Assembly (NCBI RefSeq): GCF_013374095.1 | Contig: NZ_AP022672.1 | Coordinates: forward strand, 496,001-560,000 | From: Sphingomonas sp. HMP6 | GTDB taxonomy: Bacteria; Pseudomonadota; Alphaproteobacteria; Sphingomonadales; Sphingomonadaceae | Reading direction: 5' to 3' | Length of the DNA stretch: 64,000 bases | In this document: positions 7,979-16,331 of the stretch, one piece after another | Layout of the letters: each line of letters starts with the position of its first letter | Position numbering within the stretch: the stretch's first letter is position 1 | The notes under the pieces: generated by a model | Told to the model about the DNA's origin: nothing | Seen by the model: only the letters and a program-made list of their open reading frames with translations | The model's database searches: none | Translations under genes and position numbers: made by a program

Positions 7979-8910
7979 GCGACGCGCTTCCAGCGACCGA
8001 AGATCGCGCGTTGATCGACCGCTTTCTGGAAATGATGGCGGCGGAGGCAGGGGCAGCCAAGAACACGGTCGCAGCGTATCGTAGCGATCTGACGCTGGCA
8101 TCTAGCTTCCTCCGCGGGCGTCTGAGCAGCGCGGAGGCGGGCGACTTGACCCGGTTGAGCGCCGAGTGGCAATCGCTGTCCAAATCGAGCGTCGCGCGCA
8201 AAGCGGCGGCGCTGCGGCGCTTCTTTGCGTTTCTGGCCGACGAAGGGCTGCGGGGGGATGATCCTGCTGCGGCGCTGCCGCGTCCCGGCGCATCGCGCGG
8301 TTTGCCCAAGGTGCTCGATCATGCCGATATGGACCGGCTGTTCGATGCGATTGCCGCGCGAATTGCCCGTGATCCGCCCGATCCCAACGATCTGCGGCTC
8401 TCGGCGCTGGTCGAATTGCTATACGGATCTGGCCTGCGTGCAACCGAGCTGGTGTCGCTCCCGCGCCGCGCCATTGCATCCGATCGACCCTATCTGATCC
8501 TGCGCGGCAAGGGCGGCGCGGAGCGGCTGGTGCCGCTATCCGACCGGGCACGTGCCGCCGTCGCGCTGTGGCGGACGAACGTCCCGGCGGAAAGTCCGTG
8601 GCTGTTTCCCTCGGCCAGGACGCATCTCAGCCGGATCCGGCTGTATCAGCTGCTGAAGGCGCTGGCGGCCGAGGCGGGGATTCCGCCCGAACGGGTCAGC
8701 CCGCACGTCCTGCGCCATGCGTTTGCGACGCATTTGCTGGCGGGCGGGGCGGACTTGCGGGCGTTGCAGGCGATGTTGGGCCATGCCGATATCGCCACGA
8801 CCGAGATCTACACGCATGTCGACGCGAGCCGGCTGGTCGAACTGGTCAATGCGCGCCATCCGCTCGCCGAAGCGACGGCACGCGTTGACGCGAAGAAGCG
8901 CGGGGCCTAA
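7975..8910 (+). CDS. xerD: site-specific tyrosine recombinase XerD
   Basis: 311 residues. It has an N-terminal SAM-like core-binding domain (residues 8-90, KNTVAAYRSDL) and a C-terminal catalytic domain. The catalytic residues are visible: Arg155 (GSGLRATELVSL), Lys179 (GKGGAERLVPL), His244 and Arg247 (HVLRHAFATHLL), His270 (LGHADI) and Tyr279 (TTEIYTHV). XerD with XerC resolves chromosome dimers at dif. It starts at TTG 7975, overlapping the stop of the exported protein. The accA gene follows 12 bases later. Confidence 0.94.
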   Translation: MSDALPATEDRALIDRFLEMMAAEAGAAKNTVAAYRSDLTLASSFLRGRLSSAEAGDLTRLSAEWQSLSKSSVARKAAALRRFFAFLADEGLRGDDPAAALPRPGASRGLPKVLDHADMDRLFDAIAARIARDPPDPNDLRLSALVELLYGSGLRATELVSLPRRAIASDRPYLILRGKGGAERLVPLSDRARAAVALWRTNVPAESPWLFPSARTHLSRIRLYQLLKALAAEAGIPPERVSPHVLRHAFATHLLAGGADLRALQAMLGHADIATTEIYTHVDASRLVELVNARHPLAEATARVDAKKRGA

Positions 8911-8922
8911 CCGGCGCGGCCT

Positions 8923-9870
8923 ATGGCAAGCTTCCTGGACTTTGAGAAACCGATCGCCGAGCTGCAAGGCCGGATCGACGAATTGCGCGAAACCGCTGCC
9001 GAGGGGACGATCGACATCGCATCCGAAGTCGGTCGGTTGCAGGCGAAATCCGACAAATTGCTGCGCGATACCTATGCGCGGCTGACCCCGTGGCAGAAGA
9101 CGCAAGTGGCGCGCCATGGCGAGCGGCCGCATTTCAAGGATTATGTCGCCGGACTGTTCGACGATTTCATGCTGCTGGCGGGCGACCGCGCGTTTGGCGA
9201 CGATCAGGCGATCTTGGGCGGCTTCGCGACCTTCCGCGGGCGGCGGGTGCTGGTCATCGGGCATGAGAAAGGCGACGATACCGCGAGCCGGCTGCGCCAC
9301 AATTTCGGGATGGGCAAGCCTGAAGGCTATCGCAAGGCGATCCGCTTGATGCAGCTTGCCGAGCGCTTCGGATTACCGGTGGTGACGCTGGTCGACACCT
9401 CGGGCGCATTTCCCGGCGTCCAGGCGGAAGAGCGCGGCCAGGCCGAGGCGATTGCGCGCTCGACCGAGACGTGCCTGGCGCTTGGGGTTCCGCTGATTGC
9501 CGCGATCGTCGGAGAGGGCGGATCGGGCGGTGCCATCGCGCTTGCGGCGGGGAATGCCGTGCTGATGTTCGAACACGCCGTCTATTCGGTGATTTCGCCC
9601 GAGGGCTGCGCTTCGATTCTGTGGCGCACCGCCGACAAGGCAGCCGACGCCGCCGAGGCCATGAAGGTGACCGCGCAGGACCTGAAGGGACTCGGCATCA
9701 TTGACACGATCGTGCCCGAGCCGCTGGGCGGCGCGCAACGCGATCCGGCGGCGGCGATCGTCGCGTTGGGCGATGCGATCGCGGCGGCGCTGGCGAAACT
9801 CGACGGCAAGGATGCCACCGAATTGCGCCGTGCACGCCGCGAGAAATTCCTGGCGATGGGGCGGCTCTAA
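8923..9870 (+). CDS. accA: acetyl-CoA carboxylase carboxyltransferase subunit alpha
   Basis: 315 residues, the normal length. It is the carboxyltransferase alpha half that, with AccD, moves the carboxyl group from carboxybiotin to acetyl-CoA, giving malonyl-CoA for fatty acid synthesis. Family features are the N-terminal coiled segment (FLDFEKPIAELQGRIDELR), HEKGDDT, NFGMGKPEGYRKA, DTSGAFPG, GEGGSGGAIAL and SPEGCASILWR. It lies 12 bases downstream of xerD. Confidence 0.97.
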   Translation: MASFLDFEKPIAELQGRIDELRETAAEGTIDIASEVGRLQAKSDKLLRDTYARLTPWQKTQVARHGERPHFKDYVAGLFDDFMLLAGDRAFGDDQAILGGFATFRGRRVLVIGHEKGDDTASRLRHNFGMGKPEGYRKAIRLMQLAERFGLPVVTLVDTSGAFPGVQAEERGQAEAIARSTETCLALGVPLIAAIVGEGGSGGAIALAAGNAVLMFEHAVYSVISPEGCASILWRTADKAADAAEAMKVTAQDLKGLGIIDTIVPEPLGGAQRDPAAAIVALGDAIAAALAKLDGKDATELRRARREKFLAMGRL

Positions 9871-9875
9871 GCCGC

Positions 9876-10046
9876 TTAGGTCGCTTTCATGTTCGACGAC
9901 ACGTTCGTGAACGTCGTCTTCATCTTGTTGCCCAGACCTTGCATCGCAGCGATCGCCGCGACCGCGATCAATGCAGCGATTAGGCCATATTCTATCGCCG
10001 TTGCGCCCCGTGAGTGACGCAGCAAGGTAAATAGGAATTTGAGCAT
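9876..10046 (-). CDS. Flp family type IVb pilin 1
   Basis: 56 residues. A basic leader ends in Gly (FLFTLLRHSRG), followed by the prepilin peptidase motif ATAIEYGLIAAL with Glu at +5 and Tyr at +6, a hydrophobic helix and a short tail ending SSNMKAT. This is a Flp/Fap pilin, the major subunit of the Tad pilus. From the cleavage site onward it is nearly identical to the 10125-10292 pilin, indicating a tandem duplication. It lies downstream of a strong terminator, so it may need its own promoter or be poorly expressed. Confidence 0.9.
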   Translation of the reverse strand: MLKFLFTLLRHSRGATAIEYGLIAALIAVAAIAAMQGLGNKMKTTFTNVSSNMKAT

Positions 10047-10062
10047 AATATGGTCCCGGGCG

Positions 10063-10096
10063 AAAAAAAAGGCGGCGGAACTTGCGTCCCGCCGCC
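10063..10096 (-). terminator. rho-independent terminator after Flp pilin 2
   Basis: On the minus strand, GGCGGCGGGA pairs with TTCCGCCGCC (one G-T pair) around a 6-base loop, followed by eight T. It stands about 30 bases beyond the pilin 2 stop and ahead of pilin 1. This is the clearest intrinsic terminator in the window. Confidence 0.9.
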
Positions 10097-10124
10097 CTGG
10101 TATCAGAGGGGTATCGTAAGAAGC

Positions 10125-10292
10125 TTACGAAGCCTTCATGTTCGACGACACGTTCGTGAACGTGGTCTTCAGCTGGTTGCCCAGGCCCTGCATCGCTGCA
10201 ATGGCTGCAACGGCGATCAGCGCTGCGATCAGGCCATATTCGATGGCGGTCGCGCCCTTGGAATTCTTGATGAAATTGCGGATCGTCTTCAT
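10125..10292 (-). CDS. Flp family type IVb pilin 2
   Basis: 55 residues: MKTIRNFIKNSKG leader, then ATAIEYGLIAALIAVAAIAA and a tail NQLKTTFTNVSSNMKAS. It carries the Gly-1/Glu+5/Tyr+6 prepilin processing motif of Flp pilins. A good ribosome-binding site (GGAG 8 bases before the ATG) and the strong terminator after it suggest this is the highly expressed major pilin. The Tad assembly platform (CpaB-F, TadB, TadC) is not in this window, but TadE/TadG-like genes are at 50.7-54 kb. Confidence 0.93.
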   Translation of the reverse strand: MKTIRNFIKNSKGATAIEYGLIAALIAVAAIAAMQGLGNQLKTTFTNVSSNMKAS

Positions 10293-10418
10293 GTCCGGTC
10301 TCCAGTGGTGGTTGCTTCAGTACCCGGTCGGACCGGAGGACCGGACCAACAAGGCCGGTGTAGGAGACGAGGGTTGAGAAAGGTTTAAGCTGGACGGAAC
10401 TTTTTCAGCAGTCGCACT

Positions 10419-10604
10419 TCAGGTACCTGCGCGTGCATTGGCCATCTTGGTGTTGACGTTGCCCCACATCCCGGTGGTGGTGTTTGCCACTTCTATGAAA
10501 GCGGCCATCATCGTGAGCACAATGAGTGCGGCGATCAGGCCATATTCTATCGCCGTGCCGCCACGCTTATTGCCCAGCAATCGTTTCAGTGTTCCAACGA
10601 TCAT
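10419..10604 (-). CDS. Flp family type IVb pilin 3 (divergent)
   Basis: 61 residues. The leader ends KRG, followed by GTAIEYGLIAALIVLTMMAA, preserving the Flp processing site with Glu+5. The C-terminal part (EVANTTTGMWGNVNTKMANARAGT) differs from pilins 1 and 2 and is unlike a recent duplicate. It could be a minor pilin. It is divergent from mutT with 58 bases between starts. Confidence 0.87.
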   Translation of the reverse strand: MIVGTLKRLLGNKRGGTAIEYGLIAALIVLTMMAAFIEVANTTTGMWGNVNTKMANARAGT

Positions 10605-10662
10605 GCGGGTTCCGCCCGTGGCTGGTGCAATACCATTACATCTAAAGGAGGAGCGTTAACGA

Positions 10663-11088
10663 ATGTCTAAAGCGGTCATCCGTCCGGGCCTGTTCGTCGT
10701 TGCCGTTGCCCTTGTCGATGCGGCAGGGCGGGTGTTGGTGCAGGAGCGGCCTACGGGCAAACAGATGGCGGGGCTGTGGGAATTCCCGGGCGGCAAGGTC
10801 GAGCCGGGTGAGACGCCGGAGGCCGCATTAGTGCGCGAATTGGCGGAAGAACTGGGAATCACCGTCGCTGCCGACGCGTTGCGCCCGCTGACCTTTGCGA
10901 GTGAGCCGCTGGCCGACCGGCATTTGCTATTGCTGCTCTATCTGTGTCGCGCATGGGACGGGGAGCCGCAGGCGCTGGATGCGGTGGCATTGGCATGGCA
11001 TGCACCGTCGGCACTGCGCGGCCTGGCGATGCCGCCCGCCGATCTGCCGTTCGTCGCTGCTTTGGAAAAGGCGTTAACCCTGGCTTGA
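10663..11088 (+). CDS. mutT: 8-oxo-dGTP diphosphatase (MutT-type Nudix hydrolase)
   Basis: 141 residues with a perfect Nudix box at residues 44-66: Gly44, Glu50, Arg58-Glu59, Glu62-Glu63, Gly65. The upstream LWEFPGGKVEPGET is typical of MutT, which hydrolyses 8-oxo-dGTP to prevent A:T to C:G transversions. An unusually strong Shine-Dalgarno sequence (AAAGGAGG) precedes the ATG. The length is close to E. coli MutT. Substrate specificity is inferred from family resemblance. Confidence 0.9.
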   Translation: MSKAVIRPGLFVVAVALVDAAGRVLVQERPTGKQMAGLWEFPGGKVEPGETPEAALVRELAEELGITVAADALRPLTFASEPLADRHLLLLLYLCRAWDGEPQALDAVALAWHAPSALRGLAMPPADLPFVAALEKALTLA

Positions 11089-11121
11089 CGGTTGCGCACT
11101 GGTCGGCGCTGTCGATCAAGT

Positions 11122-11195
11122 TGGAGGCCCGACCGGGAATCGAACCCGGGTGCGAGGATTTGCAGTCCTCTACGTCACCACTCCGCCATCGGGCC
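11122..11195 (-). tRNA. tRNA-Cys (GCA)
   Basis: 74 bases including an encoded CCA end. Acceptor arms GGCCCGA/TCGGGCC pair, the anticodon loop reads CTGCAAA (anticodon GCA), and the T arm is CCCGGGTTCGATTCCCGG. The discriminator base is U, as expected for tRNA-Cys. It lies opposite in strand to mutT and the PIMT-like gene. Confidence 0.96.
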
Positions 11196-11380
11196 TCGAT
11201 GCTTTGCGAGGCGCGGCAGATGCAAGCGCTGGCTCGCGCTGTCAACCGCGGACATGTAAAAATGCGGCGATCGCTCGCTTGGCGAACCCGCTACAGCGCG
11301 ATAGAAGCAATCGCCGTCACCCGGTGTATTGCATTACTAAAGCAGTTGTGCGAAACCGGGTGCTCGATAAAGGTAGCACA

Positions 11381-12046
11381 ATGAAACTGAATATGCGCGA
11401 CTCGGGGGCTGTGGCGATGCGCCACGCAATGGTGGCAAGCCAGCTTCGCACCAATGCGGTCAGCGACGTACGCGTCGTGGCAGCGATGGACACCGTCGCG
11501 CGTGAGGCGTTTTTGCCAGCCGAGCTGGCGTCGCTCGCCTATCGCGATACGGCGGTCCCGCTGGGTCACGGGCGCGCGCAGAATGTACCGATCGCGACCG
11601 GGCGCCTGCTCACCCAGGCCGAGTTGCGTGCTGACGACCGCGTGCTGCTGATCGGGGCAGCGGGGGGCTATACCGCCGCGGTGCTGGCCGAACTGGTCGC
11701 CGATGTGGTTGCAGTCGAAAGCGAGCCGACGTTGGCGAGCGTCGCGCGCGCTGCACTGACAGGTATCGATCGGGTGATGCTGATCGAAGGTCCGCTTGAG
11801 GCAGGCCATCCCGCGGGCGCGCCATATGATGTGATCGTCGTCGATGGTGCGGTCGAAGAACTTCCCGCCGCACTGATCGAACAGGTCGCGATCGGCGGGC
11901 GGGTGGTTGCGGGGATCCTCGATCGCGGGGTGACACGACTGAGCGCAGGTCGGCGCACCACTGGCGGCTTCGGGCTGCTCGATTTTGCCGACATCGATTG
12001 CGTGCCGCTGCCCGGCTTTGCGCGGCCGCGCACCTTTACCTTCTGA
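11381..12046 (+). CDS. protein-L-isoaspartate O-methyltransferase family protein
   Basis: 221 residues from ATG 11381, preceded by AAAGGTAGC. It matches the PIMT fold: MRHAMVASQLRTNAVSDVRVVAAM, RDTAVPL, a class I methyltransferase core and YDVIVVDGAVEELPAALIEQVAIGGRVV. The AdoMet-binding loop reads LLIGAAGGYTAAVLAE, where typical PIMT has E(I/V)GTGSGYQAAVLA. The acidic and central residues of motif I are therefore replaced. True isoaspartyl repair activity is uncertain. The gene ends in an overlap with the TolC-like gene, an order I regard as typical of sphingomonads. Confidence 0.8.
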   Translation: MKLNMRDSGAVAMRHAMVASQLRTNAVSDVRVVAAMDTVAREAFLPAELASLAYRDTAVPLGHGRAQNVPIATGRLLTQAELRADDRVLLIGAAGGYTAAVLAELVADVVAVESEPTLASVARAALTGIDRVMLIEGPLEAGHPAGAPYDVIVVDGAVEELPAALIEQVAIGGRVVAGILDRGVTRLSAGRRTTGGFGLLDFADIDCVPLPGFARPRTFTF

Positions 12047-13587
12047 TGCGAAAAGAGCTGCGAGCGATGCGATCTCTTCCTTTCCTGACCGGCACGGCGC
12101 TTTTGGCGCTGGGCGTGGCGCCCGCTCTGGCTTCGGCGGAGACACTGCGCGAGGCGTTGCTCGAAGCTTATAAGACCAATCCGACGCTTGCCGCGCAGCG
12201 TGCCAACGTCCGCGCGATCGATGAGAATGTGCCGATCGCGCGCGCCAGTGCGCTTCCGGGCGTGCAACTGCAAAGCAGCTATACCGAGGCGGTGGTGTTG
12301 CCGGTGACGGCGTTTACCGCGCCCGCGCGCACGTCGCAGACGCAGGCCAACCTGACCTATTCGCTGTATGCCGGTGGCTCGGTGAAGAACGGCATCGCTG
12401 CCGCCGATATCCGCGTGCAGGGCGGGCAAGCGGCGTTGCGTGGGACCGAGGCCGATCTGTTTTCTGCCGTGGTCGGGGCGTATATGGACGTGATCCGCGA
12501 CGAGGCGATCGTCGCGCTCAACCGGCAGAATGTGAAGGTCCTCGAGGTCAATCTGCGCGCATCGCAGGATCGTTTTCAAGTCGGTGATTTGACCCGCACA
12601 GATGTCGCGCAGTCCGACGCGCGATCGGCGATCGCGCGCGGCCAGTTGCAGACGGCTGAAGCGCGCTTGATCAGCAGCCGCGAGAGCTTCGTGCGATTGG
12701 TGGGATCCGCCCCGGCCGAGCTGGAAACCCCGCCGCCTTTGCCCAATTTGCCGTCCGATCCCGACGCTGCGGTCGGCATTGCGCTGGACGACAATCCCAA
12801 TCTGCTGGCGGCCGAGAAGAACGGCGAGGCAAGCGCGTATGACGTGAGGGTCGCGCGCGCCAGTCGACTTCCCAGGGTCGATGCGTTCGCTGGCGGCAGC
12901 TACACCAATTATTTCGGGTCGCTCGGCAATTTCAGCCCAACCAATGTGCCACCGCAATATGACCGTGCGGCGCAACTCGGGCTGCGTCTCACCTTGCCGC
13001 TCTATCAGGGCGGTGCCCCGGCGGCGCGAATCCGGCAGGCGCAGGAGCGCCGCGCCCAGGCGCTGGAGCAAGTGACGGAGGCCGAGCGCCTGGTGATCTC
13101 GCAAGCGCGCTCGGCTTATGCGGTGTGGCAATCGTCATTGCAGGTGATCGCGTCGAGCGAAATCGCGGTCAACGCCAACAAGCTGTCGCTGGAAGGCGTG
13201 CGCGCGGAAAACAGCGTCGGGAATCGCACGATCCTCGACATTCTGAATGCCGAGCAGGAATTGCTTAATTCGCAGGTGACGTTGGTTACCGCACGCCGCG
13301 ACGCTTACGTCGCGGGCTTTGCGCTGCTGGCGGCAATGGGCAAGGCCGAGGCGCAAGACCTCGGGCTCGAAGGCGGGCCGCTGTACGATCCGACCGTGAA
13401 TGCGAAGCACGTGCGCAACAACATCTGGGATTTCGCGCCTGCGCCGGCCGTGCCGATCACCGGCACGCGCACCAACATGACGCGTCCGCAAAGCGCGCAA
13501 GTCACGCGCCCGCTCGATCCTATTCTCGACGGGGGCGTTGACAGACGTGCGCCGATTACCGCAGGTGAGACGACACCAAACCGCTAA
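12046..13587 (+). CDS. tolC: TolC family outer membrane efflux protein
   Basis: 513 residues from ATG 12046, which overlaps the preceding stop; ATG 12067 is an alternative start. The signal peptide (LPFLTGTALLALGVAPALASA) is followed by TLREALLEAYKTNPTLAAQR, the first of two outer-membrane efflux repeats. The second half has NYFGSLG and the repeated helical hairpins (GLRLTLPLYQGG, QARSAYAVWQSSL). TolC-type trimers form an outer-membrane channel and periplasmic tunnel for type I secretion and RND efflux. The C-terminal tail, poor in structure, runs to NR. No partner transporter is adjacent. Confidence 0.93.
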   Translation: MRKELRAMRSLPFLTGTALLALGVAPALASAETLREALLEAYKTNPTLAAQRANVRAIDENVPIARASALPGVQLQSSYTEAVVLPVTAFTAPARTSQTQANLTYSLYAGGSVKNGIAAADIRVQGGQAALRGTEADLFSAVVGAYMDVIRDEAIVALNRQNVKVLEVNLRASQDRFQVGDLTRTDVAQSDARSAIARGQLQTAEARLISSRESFVRLVGSAPAELETPPPLPNLPSDPDAAVGIALDDNPNLLAAEKNGEASAYDVRVARASRLPRVDAFAGGSYTNYFGSLGNFSPTNVPPQYDRAAQLGLRLTLPLYQGGAPAARIRQAQERRAQALEQVTEAERLVISQARSAYAVWQSSLQVIASSEIAVNANKLSLEGVRAENSVGNRTILDILNAEQELLNSQVTLVTARRDAYVAGFALLAAMGKAEAQDLGLEGGPLYDPTVNAKHVRNNIWDFAPAPAVPITGTRTNMTRPQSAQVTRPLDPILDGGVDRRAPITAGETTPNR

Positions 13588-13622
13588 ACCGGCGGTAACC
13601 AGTCTTCACAAGGATGCGGGCG

Positions 13623-14123
13623 ATGGGGGATTTGAGCGCTGAGCCATCGATGGAGGACATCCTTTCGTCGATCAAGCGCATCATCGCCGAGGAAAATGAT
13701 TCGGCCCCCGGTCGCGTAAAACGCCCGGCGCGGACGCTGCCCCCGCGTTCCGATCCTACGCCGTTTGGTCATGACGAGATTCTCGAACTCAGCGAGCCGG
13801 CGCCCGAGGCAGAGCCCGACTATGACGCGCCTGCGCCTGCAGTCGCTGAAGTCGAGCCCGTGGCGGCTGCGGCACCGCGGCGGCCGGTCGTCGCTGCCCC
13901 GGCCGAAGCGATCCTGTCGGAACGCACTGCCGAGGCGACGCGCGGCCCGCTCGACGCCCTGTCGCGGATGATCGTAAAGCCCGACATTGCCGGTTCCGAC
14001 ACACTGGAGGGCATGGTGCGCGAGATGCTGCGTCCGATGTTGCGCGACTGGCTCGACGCGCATCTCCCGCCGATGGTCGAGACGATGGTCGCGCGCGAGA
14101 TCGAGCGAATCACCAGTAAGTAA
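13623..14123 (+). CDS. popZ: DUF2497/PopZ-like polar organizing protein
   Basis: 166 residues from ATG 13623 (ATG 13614 is possible). There are two conserved ends. The N-terminus is EPSMEDILSSIKRIIAEE; the C-terminus is MVREMLRPMLRDWLDAHLPPMVETMVAREIERI. They are joined by a long Pro/Ala/Glu-rich disordered linker. That architecture is PopZ of alphaproteobacteria, a pole-organising matrix protein that anchors ParB-parS and recruits cell-cycle regulators in Caulobacter. Function here is inferred from family. It lies between tolC and an S9 peptidase, 35 bases after the tolC stop. Confidence 0.8.
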   Translation: MGDLSAEPSMEDILSSIKRIIAEENDSAPGRVKRPARTLPPRSDPTPFGHDEILELSEPAPEAEPDYDAPAPAVAEVEPVAAAAPRRPVVAAPAEAILSERTAEATRGPLDALSRMIVKPDIAGSDTLEGMVREMLRPMLRDWLDAHLPPMVETMVAREIERITSK

Positions 14124-14164
14124 CGCCTGTTGCGGGGCGGGCGGGGTTCTGCTGTAACTCGCCC

Positions 14165-16204
14165 ATGAACAGACTTCTTGCCGCGACCGCATTGACGGCC
14201 GCTCTCGTCGCAGCCCCCGCTGCCGCCCGCCAACTCACCATCGACGACGTCTCGGCGCTGTCGCGCGTGTCGTCGCCTGCGGTGTCGCCCGATGGACATT
14301 GGCTGGTGTGGCAGCAGCGCGAGACCGATCTGACGATCGATGGCGGGCGCTTCGACCTTTGGCGGCTCGATCTGACGAAAAAGGGCGCTGCGCCGGAGAA
14401 GCTCGCCGCAGAGGGTGACGTCAACGAGACTGCGCCGCAATTTTCGAACGATGGCAAGACGGTGTATTTTCAGTCGGACAAGGGCGGCGACGATGCGGTT
14501 TGGTCGGTTGGCATCGCTGGCGGCGCGGTCACGCGGCTGACGCAGTTCGCAGGCGGGATCGGCGGCTTCAAAGTCTCGCCACAGGGCGACAAGCTGCTTG
14601 TCTGGGCCGACCGACTGCCGGGTGCGCCGAGCCTGGAACCGGCGATGGTGAAGAAGGATGCAAACGCCGGGAATGGCCGCGTCTATGACCAGATGTTCGT
14701 GCGGCATTGGGCGAGTTGGGCCGATGGCGCGCGCTCGCAACTGTTCGTCCTGCCGCTGACGGCGCGCAGTGCGACCGGCAATGGCGTTGCGATCGGCGGC
14801 AAGCTGGTCGGTGACGCACCGTCCAAGCCGTTTGGCGGGGGCGAGGAAGTGTCGTGGAGCGCGGACGGCAAGACGGTGTTTTTCGCGCTGCGCGAAGCGG
14901 GGCGGATCGAGCCGCTCTCGACCAACCTCGATATCTTTTCCGCGCCTGCGGACGGATCGCTCGCGCCGGTCAATCTGACCGATGCGAATGACGGGATGGA
15001 CAATCTTCCGACCGCGTCGCCCGACGGAAAATCGCTCGCCTGGTTCGCGATGAAGCGGCCGGGCTATGAAGCCGACCGGCAAGTACTGATGCTGCGGGAT
15101 CTCGCGAGTGGCAAGGTGTCAGCGCTGACGGGGGCGTGGGATCGTTCGGTCGGGTCGATCGCCTGGGCGCCCGATTCGAAGACGATCTTCGTGACCGCCG
15201 AGGATACGCAGGAAAATCCGGTCTGGTCGGTGTCGCCCGTCACCGGCAAGGTCACGCGGCTGACCGGTGAGGGCAATGTCTCTGCCGTGGTGCCGACCGC
15301 CACGGGCGTGGTATTTGCGATGAACTCGCTGACTGCGCCGGACGATTTTTACGCGCTGAGCGGCAAGAAGACGACGCGGCTGACCTCGGTCAATGCGGCG
15401 AAGCTGGCGGGTGTGGAGATGCCGACCGTCACGCGCTTCAACTTCAAAGGCGCGAACAACGATACCGTGTGGGGCTATGCGGTGAAGCCGGCGGGCAGCA
15501 CCGGCAAGGTGCCGATCGCGTTCATGGTGCATGGCGGGCCGCAGGGGAGCAGCAACAACAGCTGGTCGTACCGTTGGAACCCGGCGGTGTTCGCGGGCGC
15601 GGGGTACGGCCTGGTCGCGGTCGATTTCCACGGGTCCACCGGCTACGGGCAGGGCTTCACCGACGCAATCCGCAACAATTGGGGCGGTTGGCCGCTCGAG
15701 GATCTGCAAAAGGGCCTGGATGCGGCGACGACCAAATTCGCCTGGCTCGACAAGGACAATGCCTGCGCGCTTGGCGCGTCGTACGGCGGCTATATGATGA
15801 ACTGGATCGAGGGGAAGTGGCCCGATCGCTTCAAGTGCATCGTCCAGCATGACGGTGTGTTCGATGCGCGCGCGATGGCGTATGAGACTGAGGAACTCTG
15901 GTTCGACGAGTGGGAACATGGCGGCAAAGCTTATTTCGAGGACCCGGCGGCGTTCGAGAAATGGAACCCGGTCAATCACGTGACCGCGTGGAAGACGCCG
16001 CAGCTCGTCATCACGTCGGAGGGCGATTACCGCATCCCCTATACCCAGGGCATTGCCGCCTTCACCGCGTTGCAACGGCGCGACATCCCCTCGCGGCTGG
16101 TGGTGTTTCCGGGGGGCAGCCATTGGGTGACCAAGCCCAAGGAGAGCCGCCAATGGTATGGCGAAGTGCTCGGGTGGATGGGGAAATATACCGGGGCAAA
16201 GTGA
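14165..16204 (+). CDS. S9 family prolyl oligopeptidase, secreted
   Basis: 679 residues. A signal peptide (RLLAATALTAALVAAPAAA) directs it to the periplasm. Residues 30-400 carry repeated DG-containing strands of a beta-propeller (SPDGHWLVWQQ, SWSADGKTVFF, ASPDGKSLAWF). The C-terminal alpha/beta hydrolase domain has nucleophile Ser539 in GASYGGY, Asp621 in EGDYRIPY and His653 in GGSHW. This is the layout of dipeptidyl aminopeptidase/acylaminoacyl peptidases. It likely trims peptides in the periplasm; specificity is not deducible. Confidence 0.93.
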   Translation: MNRLLAATALTAALVAAPAAARQLTIDDVSALSRVSSPAVSPDGHWLVWQQRETDLTIDGGRFDLWRLDLTKKGAAPEKLAAEGDVNETAPQFSNDGKTVYFQSDKGGDDAVWSVGIAGGAVTRLTQFAGGIGGFKVSPQGDKLLVWADRLPGAPSLEPAMVKKDANAGNGRVYDQMFVRHWASWADGARSQLFVLPLTARSATGNGVAIGGKLVGDAPSKPFGGGEEVSWSADGKTVFFALREAGRIEPLSTNLDIFSAPADGSLAPVNLTDANDGMDNLPTASPDGKSLAWFAMKRPGYEADRQVLMLRDLASGKVSALTGAWDRSVGSIAWAPDSKTIFVTAEDTQENPVWSVSPVTGKVTRLTGEGNVSAVVPTATGVVFAMNSLTAPDDFYALSGKKTTRLTSVNAAKLAGVEMPTVTRFNFKGANNDTVWGYAVKPAGSTGKVPIAFMVHGGPQGSSNNSWSYRWNPAVFAGAGYGLVAVDFHGSTGYGQGFTDAIRNNWGGWPLEDLQKGLDAATTKFAWLDKDNACALGASYGGYMMNWIEGKWPDRFKCIVQHDGVFDARAMAYETEELWFDEWEHGGKAYFEDPAAFEKWNPVNHVTAWKTPQLVITSEGDYRIPYTQGIAAFTALQRRDIPSRLVVFPGGSHWVTKPKESRQWYGEVLGWMGKYTGAK

Positions 16205-16210
16205 GCCGTA

Positions 16211-16282
16211 TTCCTGCGCAGGCAGGAACCCAGGGTGACGAGCGCCGTCCTTCATAACCCTGGGCTCCTGCCTGCGCAGGAG
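16211..16282. repeat. intergenic inverted repeat, family B-like
   Basis: The left arm TTCCTGCGCAGGCAGGAA with ACCCAGGG and the right arm CCCTGGG with CTCCTGCCTGCGCAGGAG are complementary to each other, and each is itself a hairpin. It resembles the element at 4184-4256 in its CCCAGGGTGACG core. It lies between the peptidase stop and valS, 6 bases past the stop. Confidence 0.65.
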
Positions 16283-16331
16283 CACAAGGCGGGGTGACGG
16301 CGAGAGGGGAGCTGGCTAAAGCCGCCGCACT

